A stretch of 64,000 nucleotides of DNA from positions 25,867,501 to 25,931,500 of the forward strand of contig CATNEN010000001.1 in assembly GCA_950097015.1 (NCBI GenBank). The letters are read 5' to 3'. Positions 34,421 through 44,527 of the stretch are shown here, one piece after another. The notes beneath the pieces were generated by a model. It worked only from the letters and a program-made list of their open reading frames with translations. It was not told where the DNA came from and searched no databases. Origin of the DNA: Macrostomum hystrix (taxonomy: Eukaryota; Platyhelminthes; Macrostomidae). The position numbers and the translations under genes are program-made. Within the stretch, counting starts at the first letter, position 1, and every line of letters starts with the position of its first letter.

Positions 34421-37400
34421 TCAATGCATTTGTGCGATCACATCAACGCATTGAAACCGCAGGTCTTCAAGGACATGGCGACAATGGGAAAGCAAGCCTG
34501 TTTTGCCTTGTAACGACTCGATTTCTTGATAGAGCCGTAACTGCAGACGCGAAGCTTCTTCGCGGATCAGATTTTTCTCCTCACCTATTCGGGAAAATAG
34601 AGACGAAGCTTCGATCATGAGAAGACGATACCGTGCAGCAGGTTCAGATAGAGACACGCCGCAGTAGACATCGGCCGTTGGATTGTAATATGTGGCCAGA
34701 GGTTCCCGTGAAAATTGTGGCAGATCCTTGGACCAAATGGCCGCCATTTCGCGCTGAACAACAGACAATCGCGCGATGTACACCTTGGCGTCGCTTTGTG
34801 CACTGCATTGGCGAAGGCTTGCATACAAGCGCAGCCGCTCAACAGCTCCGCACCGAAGGCGCTCTAATGGAGTCAGCGGAGAGGATTCTTCTTCAACTAA
34901 ATACTCCTGAAGGTGCAGCTGTCCTCGTAGAAATAGCTGGTGCGGCTCACGATCTGAAAAATATGATTTCATTGCACGACTGTTTTATTGCTTTACTCAC
35001 GCGAGACAACCGCAATTAAGGCAGTGTGTTACCTTCTGGAAGCAATTTCTGCAAGAGACTGGTCAGAGACGCCGAGTGCCTGCGCAGCAAACGAAGTCTG
35101 TTTTGCAGCCATTTCCCTGGAGTGGAGGAAGTTGAAAAAAATTCTTTCAATAAATCGGCGCCCATAAATGATAACCGCCATCGAATAACTGAATAAATGA
35201 CATCCATTTTTAATACATTTGCTGTCAAAAGTTGAGGATATATACATTTTCAACCTTTAAACTGAGAAAATATGCGACAGAGAACAGAGAGATAGCATTA
35301 AAGTAAAAGGACAAAAAATCAAACACTGACCACATTCCAGTAAGTGACTGACATTCGAACGCCAAATGTAATGAGCTAGAGTGTAAGTGCGGTGGTCAAT
35401 GCGCATCTCCTTTAACTGTGGGCCGTATGGTCGGAACGATGAATTCAACCTCTCACAGTGTTCGCCATCGGTTAGGCCGCAGCCTTCAACGAATCTAACT
35501 GAGTTTTTTAGCTGAAATATGAAATAATAGGAATGATATGTGGCAAAAAATATAATGTACAATCAAAACTATTTTCTTTCTTGTTTTGGTACGAACAAAT
35601 GTAATACGAAATTTATAAATGAGACACAAAATACATACTCGGCAGGATGTCTTGTGAGCGAATGCATGAAAGGCGTTTACAGCAGGAACAATGGTTACAT
35701 ATGGATAGTCAGCCGCGATCTGCTGCAATCGACGGAACATCTTGCAGGCAATGTCATAGACAAAGATGACTACCCCATTTACGCCACTTGCTTCCAAGAA
35801 GTATCGAAGACATTGTTCAGCGTATACAAGGCGTTCTCCTGGCGATCGGATGTCAGCGCATGAAACTATAATTGAGTGGCGACAGGAGAGCATGAAGAGT
35901 CCGTTAACATCAAGGGCTCTTGAAGAAATTCTCCGAGTGACTGAGCCAGCTTGAAAATTCGAACACGAAGCAGTATCTTCGCCAGCTTCCTTGGGATCGA
36001 CATCAACATGAATAAAAGGTGCCGGAAGACGACCATCGAGTGGTGATGGACACAGCTGCTGACCAGCCCGGCGTCTGTGACGCAAACCCATGCACCCATC
36101 TCCTGTGACGATTGTTGTGGACGGCAACGAACCTGGAGTGTTCTGAATAATTTGACGGATCCGCGATTTAAATTTTACAACAATTATTGATTCGTGTATA
36201 CATGCGAATGCTTGCATTTTAGTAAATTTCAACAGTGATCTAATTAAGAGCAGCAATTTAGAAATTAGACACCGTAGCTGGGGTAGCAAATTTTAGACAC
36301 AATGTGCACTTCGTCTATCGTCTTTCCTAAGGAAAACCTGCTCAATTTCGAAAAACAGTAGCAAGTTATTACTCACAGCATCTGGACACAACAAGCAACC
36401 GGTCGGCCAAGGAAGCACATCGCGAAGAAGTTGCCTATATCTTTTAAGCACATCGTTTCGACGAAGAGCATCGTATAAATGCAGCCATGTCTGGAAACGA
36501 AAATGTTTTTCCAATTGTTATCGGCTTTGAGTTTGTTGGTAAAACGCTCTATACTTAACCATATTTATATTTTAAGATACTATCCCATTTTTAGTATATA
36601 GGACTAGAAGATACAAGTTTTTTATAACTTACGCGCTGTCGACCCTCAGTGATATTATCAAACGTAAGCAAGCAGCGCACAGCTCGTAGAAGTGACATCT
36701 TTCCGTCGGATGTGAGACAATCGAGCATATCCAGAAGTCTCTTGTGAATGAATTTGTCGGAACTAACTTTTGTAACAGGAAAGTAGCCCGCAATAAGCAT
36801 AGCATCGTTAATAGAACATTCCGCACAAAGATGAACTGACACAAAGATGCGATCTAAAATGATATTGCCCCAGAATGTAAATACGTAAAACAATGTTAAT
36901 ACGGGTAGCACCATCGCAATACACAGCAAATGTTAAAAATTACGTACGACCAAGATGGTCGTATACATTAGCAGACGTGCTACTATGTAAATCCTCTCGG
37001 GAATTAACACAGCAATGAATGACAGGCCGCTCAGCAGGAGTAGAGTCTTGGTACATCTCTCCCTATAATGAGTTTGAAGAGTAAACGAAAGTCACATCCA
37101 CGACATAAGAAGATGCACTTTCATATGAAGTTATGAACAGTCAACTTACATTCCACTCGGTAAATTTGTGCACCAGAAAGGTGCCATGCGTATCTTTCAT
37201 ACAATCCGAGCAGAATTTGCTGGCGCATGTAGTACAATATACGAAACCATCATTCATGCAGCGGCAGCACGGCTGTAGAATAAATTGCTTTAGACAAGCA
37301 GACGACTGCTGCTCAATAACTGGTTCTTCTCGCTCCCAGTCCTGTAGAGGCTGCTGCAACTTTGGTGATGCTGCCACGGAATCTACGACGTCCCAGTCCC

Positions 37401-37575
37401 TTTCTGCATGATCTGATACATGATCTGCTACAGAATGCTGAGAAGCTGCGGATTCCTGACTGCTTTGAGTAGTTTGCCGGTTAAAGTTGGCTCTAGCGAC
37501 ATTATAGGGCAGAAAGAGTGAACCACGGCCGCGGCGCCGCGATACTCGGATGCCAAGATTTACTGAACGAGGAAA
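34421..37575 (-). CDS. KDZ-type transposase with cysteine cluster
   Basis: KDZ transposases move DNA elements with an RNase H-fold D-D-E core. Eight exons join in one open frame of at least 725 codons: 37575-37150, 37062-36948, 36853-36633, 36490-36377, 36142-35639, 35511-35331, 35116-35033 and 34953-34421; phases agree at every junction. From the first mapped exon: a basic segment (RVSRRRGRG); a CxC zinc cluster (CCRCMNDGFVYCTTCASKFC, then CMKDTH and HKFTEWN); a helical region with the family's GYFPVT motif; CLLCPDA; the core with D in TGDGCMGLRHRRR (about 307), GERLVY, D in YDIACKM (about 422), the FHAFAH motif and E in LTDGEHCERLN (about 477); and a helical tail. The initiator exon upstream of 37575 is not resolved. 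Open frame and intact catalytic residues suggest activity. Family assignment is from motif memory. Confidence 0.85.
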
Positions 37576-37639
37576 CTGAAATAAAATAAAGCATAAGAAA
37601 ACTACAGTAAGGAAAAAGGAACAAAGTAGTGCTACAGCA

Positions 37640-37960
37640 GGGCAGGGGCTGGTGGTGGGGCAGGGGCAGGACTACTGCAGGGTTTGGGCAGGGGATGGGA
37701 CTGGGCAGGGGCAGGGGGTTTGGGGCAGGGGCAGGGACAGGGGGTTGGGGCAGGGGCAGGGGGTTGGGGCAGGGGCAGGGACAGGGGGTTGGGGCAGGGG
37801 CAGGGACAGGGGGTCGGGGCTGGAGCAGGGGCAGCGGCTGAGGCTGGGTCTAGGGCAGGGGTAGGGCATCGGTAGAGGCAAGGGGTGGGGTAGGGGCCAG
37901 ACAAGGGCAGTGCGAAAGTTGGACAGGGGCAGGGGCAGGGGCAGAGCAGGGTCCGTGTCA
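37640..37960 (-). repeat. C-rich minisatellite at the 5' side of the transposase gene
   Basis: Units of GGGGCAGGGGCAGGG(A)CAGGGGGTT on the plus strand. On the coding strand it could encode Pro-Leu/Cys-Pro repeats from an ATG near 37,974, but no splice into the first mapped exon can be demonstrated, so it may be 5' UTR or intron. Confidence 0.7.
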
Positions 37961-38294
37961 TATAAAGGGAACATAATAAATGACTTCGTTAAATCCAGCT
38001 TTATAGGCCACAGCTTGTAGTATATAAATATAACCTTCTAGCTAGTGGTTGGTATAGCTACCCTGGTAAGGTTGGCAGGTTGCTCATAACTGGAGATTTA
38101 TCTTAATTTAAGTAATTAAATGAAATATGAATTGTATCTCATTTGTCATATAATAGTTTAGGAAATCAAATAGATATAGCCTTATTTAATCACTTCGAAA
38201 TAGTGCCTCGGTTAGCAATATAAAATCATAAACCAAGTTTAATAAATTATTCTTTATAATAAATTATAAAGAAAAAAAGTATTCTTGTATAAAT

Positions 38295-40611
38295 ACTGGA
38301 CTGGACTGGATAGCTAGCTAGGACTAGAAAGCTAGGGAGGCAAGATAGGACTAGACAGCTAGTGGGGGGGCAGGATAGCTAGCTAGGACTGGACAGCTAG
38401 GGGGGCAGAAAAGCTAGCTAGGAATGGACAGCTAGGGGGCAGGATAGCTATCTAGGGGGGGCAGGATAGCTATCTAGGGGGGGCAGGATAGCTAGCTAGG
38501 GGGGCAGGATAGCTAGCTAGGGGGGCAGGATAGCTAGCTAAGGGGGGCAGGATAGCTAGCTAGGACTGGCCACCTAGGGGGGTGGCAAGATTTCTAGCTA
38601 GGACTGGACAGCTATGGGGCAGGATAGCTAGCTAGGACTGGACAGCTAGGGGGGCAGGATAGCTAGCTAGGACTAGGCAGTTAGGGGGGCACTGGGCACA
38701 ATAGCTAGCTAGGACTGGACAGCTAGGGGGCAGGATAGCGAGCTAGGACTGGACAGCTAGGGGCCAGGATAGCTAGCTAGGACTGGACAGCTAGGGGCCA
38801 GGATAGCTAGCTAGGACTGGCCAGCTAGGGGCCAGGATTGCTAGCTAGGACTGGGCAGTTAGGGGGGCACTGGGCACAATAGCTAGCTAGGACTGGACAG
38901 CTAGGGGGCAGGATAGCTAGCTAGGACTGGACAGCTAGGGGCCAGGATAGCTAGCTAGGACTGGCCAGCTAGGGGCCAGGATTGCTAGCTAGGACTGGCC
39001 AGCTAGGGGGCAGGATAGCTAGCTAGGACTAGACAGCTAGGGGGGCAAGATTGCTAGCTAGGACTGGGACAGCTAGGGGGCAGGATAGCTAGCTAGGGGG
39101 GCAGGATAGCTAGCTAGGGGGGCAGGATAGCTAGCTAGGGGGGCAGGATAGCTAGCTAGGGGGGCAGGATAGCTAGCTAGGGGGGCAGGATAGCTAGCTA
39201 GGGGGGCAGGATAGCTAGCTAGGGGGGGCAGGATAGCTAGCTAGGGGGGCAGGATAGCTAGCTAGGGGGGCATGATAGCTAGCTAGGACTGGCCAGCTAG
39301 GGGGGGCAAGATTTCTAGCTAGGACTGGACAGCTAGTGGGCAGGATAGCTAGCTAGGGGGGGCCTGGATAGCTAGCTAGGACTGGCCAGCTAGGGGGGGG
39401 GCAAGATTTCTAGCAAGGACTGGACAGCTAGTGGGCAGGATAGCTAGCTAGGGGTGGCAGGATAGCTAGCTAGGACTAGGCAGTTAGGGGGGCACTGGGC
39501 ACAATAGCTAGCTAGGACTGGACAGCTAGGGGGCAGGATAGCTAGCTAGGACTGGACAGCTAGGGGCCAGGATAGCTAACTAGGACTGGCCAGCTAGGGG
39601 GGCAAGATTGCTAGCTAGGACTGGACAGCTAGGGGGCAGGATAGCTAGTTAGGACTAGACAGCTAGGGGGGCAAGATTGCTAGCTAGGACTAGACAGCTA
39701 GGGGCAGGATATCTAGGAGGACTAGAGGGCTGGGTAGCGAGGAGGACTGGATAAATATAGTATATATATATGTTATACTTTATATTGTAAAATGTATTTA
39801 ATACTAATATAGATAATGTCTCTAAATTAACAAATATGACTAGATCATAACATAAAAAGCTATTTGGTAGTTTAGAACAATTCAATAAATTTTCTTCATG
39901 CAAATGAGTGCCATATAATTTTTTATATAACTACTAACTAGCATTTATAATAACAAAAAAGCTATAACTAAACAGTATTTATATAATTTATCAGCACATT
40001 ATTGGATAAATAGATCAAATGTTTAGAAAATATATCATGCCTAGGCATAGCCTAGCTTGATTTCTACTTAACAAAAGTTTCACATCAGAAAAAGCCCATA
40101 AAGCTAAAGAACCTGAGTTAATAGTTAATTCCTGTAACCTGTTACTACAACTTTCTAATCTAGCAAGCAGTAATATAGTGGCTTTACTGTTACATTACAA
40201 GAAAATTCATATTCGACAAAAAGCAATCTTCAACTTCACCATACAATGTAAGTCACATCTATGTATAGCTTTAAAGCAACTGACTAGCTTGTAAATTCTG
40301 CAAGTAACATCAAACCTGATAATGAATCATATACCAGTGCCAGCCCCGTGCTGATGAATTTTAAATTCGTTTTTATTCAAACAGCACTTTAAAACAAAGT
40401 CGTATTTCAAAATTTAGGATTTTTAACAGGTTAAACAAAACACAATAAATCGCTTAATTTCTAGCCTTGCTGCATTGAAGTACTAGTTAGTTAAAACAGA
40501 TGAGCTTTTTCCGGTCTAGTCCATAGAAGAAAGCTTAACAGACGAGCTTTTTCCAGGCTAGACGGGAGATATTTTAAGCTTTTTCCCCGTCTAGACCTCT
40601 GCCGTCGGGTG
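38295..40611 (-). repeat. Right inverted arm of the KDZ element
   Basis: Reverse complement of the left arm. The inner 1.45 kb (38295-39745) is the CTAG minisatellite (gctagctaggactggacagc with gggggcaggata) and is longer than on the left. The outer 0.87 kb is unique sequence, almost identical to the left arm. Confidence 0.92.
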
Positions 40612-40619
40612 AATTTGCC

Positions 40620-43157
40620 GTACGACAAAAATTTCGAATGCTGCTGTTAACATAGCCGATTTGAATTTGATTTTCTTGTAGAAACCATATGAAACAGAAC
40701 GACTGAAATGTACAATTTGATTATTTAAAAATTATTTTAATTCAGTTTTTGAAGCAACTTATTTCTTTCTTCAATTAAATTTTGTTATACAATTTATAAA
40801 ATGCTTATTTTCAAAATATCCACTCAAAAAGTAAGTTCAAGAGCTTTAAAAATGCGCACGTTTTTTCACTTCACGGCTCCAAAAAGTCACCATAGAAGAT
40901 TTTTGCAGGACGCAAGACTTTTTACGTTACAAAATAGCACTTTTATGTGCATTTTTTTTTATCAGTTTCAAAAGGCTTTTTAGTTACCTATTTGGTATTT
41001 TCTTCTTTTAAAGATTTTTGCGAAATCAGGTCTTTTTAACTTATTACGAAACTGTGGACCCACACTTTTACGCAACGCAATGCGCATGATGTCATCTTAA
41101 AGCACTTGCTAAATGCTATTTATTGACACCACACTGAAGGCCTGGCGTAGCATGGTTAATAAATAGCAGCGTGAAATATAGCAAAAAAACGCATAGTACC
41201 GGAACCTCGTAATTCGGTAAAATGTTAATAGCGTCAAAATACGAATTTTCGCACACTAACGAAGATGACAGTCATCTGTACGTGTTTACTGGGCACAATA
41301 GTGATCTTGGAAGCTAAGAACCTCATAGCAAAAATTAATATATTTTCCGCCCTATGTAGTGCTCAAATGGGTTGTTTTTGCACAAAATCACGTTTTTCGA
41401 TTTTGAGAGTCAATTATAAAGTTTTTATGCAACTGACAGACGTGAATGTCACTTTTTCTGAGAGTAGTCATCTAGATGTTTCTAATAAGTACTAATATGG
41501 GTCATTCTTATGCCTCACCTATCCTTAGTATAGGTACAAAGTCATTATTTCATTTCCAGCAAGTCACGTGACCTGGCCTAAGGTGTACAACGCATCGTGC
41601 AATGCCAGCGAACATACACTCAAATTAAAGCACTTTTTAAATGTTAATTATTGACACCACACTGAGGGCCTGGCGTAGCATCATTAATAAATGGCAGCGT
41701 GAAATATAGCAAAAAAACGCATAACACCGGAACCTCGTAATTCGGTAAATGTTATTAGCGTAAAAATACGAATTTTCGCACACTAACGAAGATAGCAGTC
41801 ATCTGTACGTGTTTACTGGGCACAATAGTGCTCTTGGAAGCTAAGAACCTCATAGCGAAAATCAATAAATTTTTCACCCTATGTGTGCTCATATGGGTTG
41901 CTTTTGCACAAAATCACGTTTTTCGATTTTAAAAGTCAATTATAACAAAATTTTGCAACTGACAGACGTGAATATCATTTTTTCTGACAGTAGTCATCTA
42001 GGTGTTTCTAATAAGTACAAATTTTGGCTCATTCTTACGCTTCACCTATCCTTAGTATAGGTACAAAGTCATTATTTCATTTCCAGCAAGTCACGTGACC
42101 TGACCTGAGGTGTACAACGCATCGTGCAATGACAGCGAACATACATTCAAATTAATGTACATCTAAAATGTAGTTCAATGACACCAAGTGCGTCGCGCTC
42201 CGGTAATCCGCTCAAAAGTTACAGGCTAAAAAGTATGTTCGATATGCAAGCCCCCCGTACCGTCGTTAAAGTACATTTCTGTACCGGAAGCGACTTCAAT
42301 AAACTAAGACGAAATTTCAAGATATACATATTGTGCGCAATTTAGTTGTGCACCTTGCCTAAAAAGTCTGATTTTCCTAGCATGTCGTCGTTTCTTATTT
42401 TTTTGTACATTTGTATCATGAAAAATGCATAAAAATAGCCTAAATCACGTTTATCGACTTTAGCAGTGTATGGCTCAGAGTCAGTGCAACGAAACGGCTC
42501 AAAATGTATTATAAACATGTAGATCTTACCTAAATGACCGCAGTCATGTACTTTTTAGAGTCTCGCAACAAGGTTGAATTTCCTTTATTTCGGTTCGAAT
42601 ACCTACCCGTCGAATATTCGAATGTAATTAACAGGTGCGAATGTACAGTTAAAGTGAGTATCTTGGCTAAAGTCGTGCGTCATGTAAGAGTCCCAGGTGC
42701 CATCGTTAGAATGACGCAGCTCAAAGGTCGCGCGTCAGCGTCAGTTGAAAGTTGAAAAAAATGCGCATTTTTTGACACTTAAAAAACACACTTTTACAGA
42801 ATTACCTATCAAGGTAAGCATTTAGCGGAAAATAACCAATCAGTGTCTTGTAGGTCTTAAAATTCGCCAAAAGTTGGGTTCAATCAATTTTTGACTCCAT
42901 ATTGTGAATCCTTATTTTTTGAGATTAAAGATTTCGACAGGTCTAAAAAAAGCCACTTTTTTGTTGCTATGGCAACCAAGACGCGTTGCTATGGAACTTT
43001 CACGTCGCTCATCTTGTAGCCCTAAATGTTTTACGTCCATAGAGGGGTCACACATGGTTTCATCTCAAGTGGTTTTAATTCTGCATCAATTTTAGTTTCT
43101 AAAACGTTGATTTTACGTTGGGGGAGTCTCCGGGCAATCTTATCTCGGTCTCGTTTG
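40620..43157. other. Noncoding repeat block related to the window start
   Basis: No gene. It contains a 530-bp tandem duplication (41.1-42.17 kb) and near its end ttgctatggcaaccaagacg, parallel to 1,296-1,316. It terminates in the 43.16-43.23 kb palindrome. Confidence 0.6.
41105..42170. repeat. Two tandem copies of a ~530-bp unit
   Basis: The segment from tattgacaccacactgaagg (41,120) through the acgtgacctg motif recurs about 530 bp later with scattered substitutions. Shared landmarks are cgcacactaacgaagat and tgtacgtgtttactgggcac. Confidence 0.92.
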
Positions 43158-43228
43158 TCCGAAAAAATTGCCAACGAGGAGCGAAGCGAGCTTCGCTCGC
43201 TTCGCTCCTCGTTGGCAATTTTTGCGGA
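43158..43228. repeat. Long near-perfect palindrome
   Basis: Arms 43158-43190 and 43196-43228 (33 bp, one mismatch) surround a 5-nt loop. The core is gaggagcgaagcgag mirrored by ctcgcttcgctcctc. It could extrude as a cruciform or mark the end of a hairpin-ended repeat. Confidence 0.95.
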
Positions 43229-43372
43229 CTGCACTTCGACCTAACTAGAATGAACTGGAGTGACACGTAAGCTGGAATGAAAACTATATTTCTGTCTGGC
43301 TGTTCAATCTGACAAGAGAGATGATTCTCTATCGAACTCAAAGGCTTTTCTGGAACTGTATTATAGAAATTT

Positions 43373-43544
43373 GTCTATGGTTAAAAGTGGGGGCTCTGCC
43401 CCCACACCCCGTCAAGGGAGCAGAAGGCTTTTCTTCCATAGAATATCATTTTCTAGCGGGCCAAGAAACGTGACTTGTTCTTTGTTTCCGTTCAAACCAG
43501 TGCAGTTTGCGTCGCGGACCAAGGAATAACGTTTCTCGGCCCGC
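43373..43544. repeat. Hairpin cluster with a GTCTATGG octamer
   Basis: GTCTATGG (43373-43380) is followed by a perfect GTGGGGG-ctctg-CCCCCAC hairpin (43387-43405). A second pair, gcgggccaagaaacg (43456-43470) with cgtttctcggcccgc (43530-43544), has one mismatch. The GTGGGGGC hairpin recurs at 61579-61597. Confidence 0.85.
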
Positions 43545-43974
43545 CCTTAGAATCAAGAAGGAATACTAATCCTTCACGCTGTCTAAGGCAGAAAGGATTC
43601 ATATATTCTATACTTATTGAACTATTAATAACAACTATAGCATTTTGCAGTCAAGTTTGAACTGCGGGCATTCAAATTAGACGCTTGACCAGATCTCACT
43701 GCTGGCACAAATGCTATCTATGGCCTAGACAAAATCACACTGGTGGGCACTCAATTTAGACAAGGGGCATTCAAATTAGACAAGTTCTCAGGCGCATTGG
43801 CTGGGCAATTTAAGATCGTGTTGCGTCTGTTGTCAGACAACCATTCTGCGAACCCTGAACTATGAAGATAAGAACAAGTTATAACAGAGTAAGCATGTGT
43901 GAACAAACAAAACAGGGTGCTCAGCACATCAATGAACAAGAGTCTCACAAGAGTCTCATCTGATAGAGAATTCA

Positions 43975-44166
43975 AACCATGTCTTCATTTGCCAGACAGC
44001 GTGGGATGAAGCGGAGCGTGTGCTGATACCAGTGAACGCACTTCAGTGGAGTCACGTCATCCATCGCGATTTCCCCGCACCTCTGCAGCACCATCAGTCT
44101 CCATTGAACGGCAGTCATGTCAGGAGGCGGAACAGCCAATTCTCTCTGAACTTCAGGATTGGACAA
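43975..44166 (-). pseudogene. Tc1-like transposase C-terminal fragment
   Basis: About 60 codons (VPPPDMTAVQWRLMVLQRCG, then DVTPLKCVHWYQHTL and IPRCL) align with the C-terminus of the transposase at 13.65 kb (EITPFKCLQWINHSV, IQRCL). Repeats of gcattcaaattagac at 43,667, 43,744 and 43,767 may be what remains of its end repeats. Confidence 0.75.
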
Positions 44167-44527
44167 TATGTGTTGTTGGTTAATATACTGTTAATTTTTT
44201 CCGTTACAATATTCTACTCGCATTGAAGAATGCCATAGACTAAATTCGCGGGCAAACATTGACGATTCTAATGGCCGCGCGGCCCGCGAAATCATGGGAC
44301 AACAGCAGAGGGCGGGCTGCCATTAGTTTCAACCTCGTTTTAACATGCGTAGGCTGAATACAACGAGTCGGCCCGCGACACTTGTCTATGGTAATATAGA
44401 AGCATTCCGAGAGACGCGTCTATCTTTCTCAAGTAGAGACAGCCATAGTACGAGCGTACTCGTGCTCCTGTGTAGCGAATCTGCTCTGTTAAAATTGCTT
44501 GCACCAGATCTTGACACAGACTTCAAG

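Larger units (their letters stand above)
24984..40611 (-). mobile_element. 15.6-kb KDZ-type DNA transposon with minisatellite-bearing inverted arms
   Basis: Outer ends are ACCCGACGGCAGAGGTC and its reverse complement. The flanks carry aatttgcc at 24976-24983 and 40612-40619, a 7-8 bp target duplication depending on how one terminal base is assigned. The inverted arms (24984-26825 and 38295-40611) are nearly identical in their outer 0.6-0.9 kb, which implies recent insertion. Between them are a KDZ-type transposase gene (minus) and a second gene with a Gly-Pro-Ser repeat tail (plus), convergent and each starting within a few hundred bp of an arm. KDZ transposons (Kyakuja, Dileera, Zisupton) are known from fungi, fish and other eukaryotes; Zisupton is reported, as I recall, with duplications of similar size. 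Older Tc1-like debris lies inside at 32.4-33.8 kb. Confidence 0.88.

Noticed and set aside
24984-40611. Inverted arms as an assembly artefact
   Set aside because: Arms differ in minisatellite length and in a 110-bp duplication, and the flanks show a short target duplication, which fits transposition; long-read proof is still absent.
44345-44527. Earlier in-frame ATG for the SLC1 gene
   Set aside because: The extra 61 residues overlap a region with a GTCTATGG repeat and show no family resemblance; the 44528 start has a better context.
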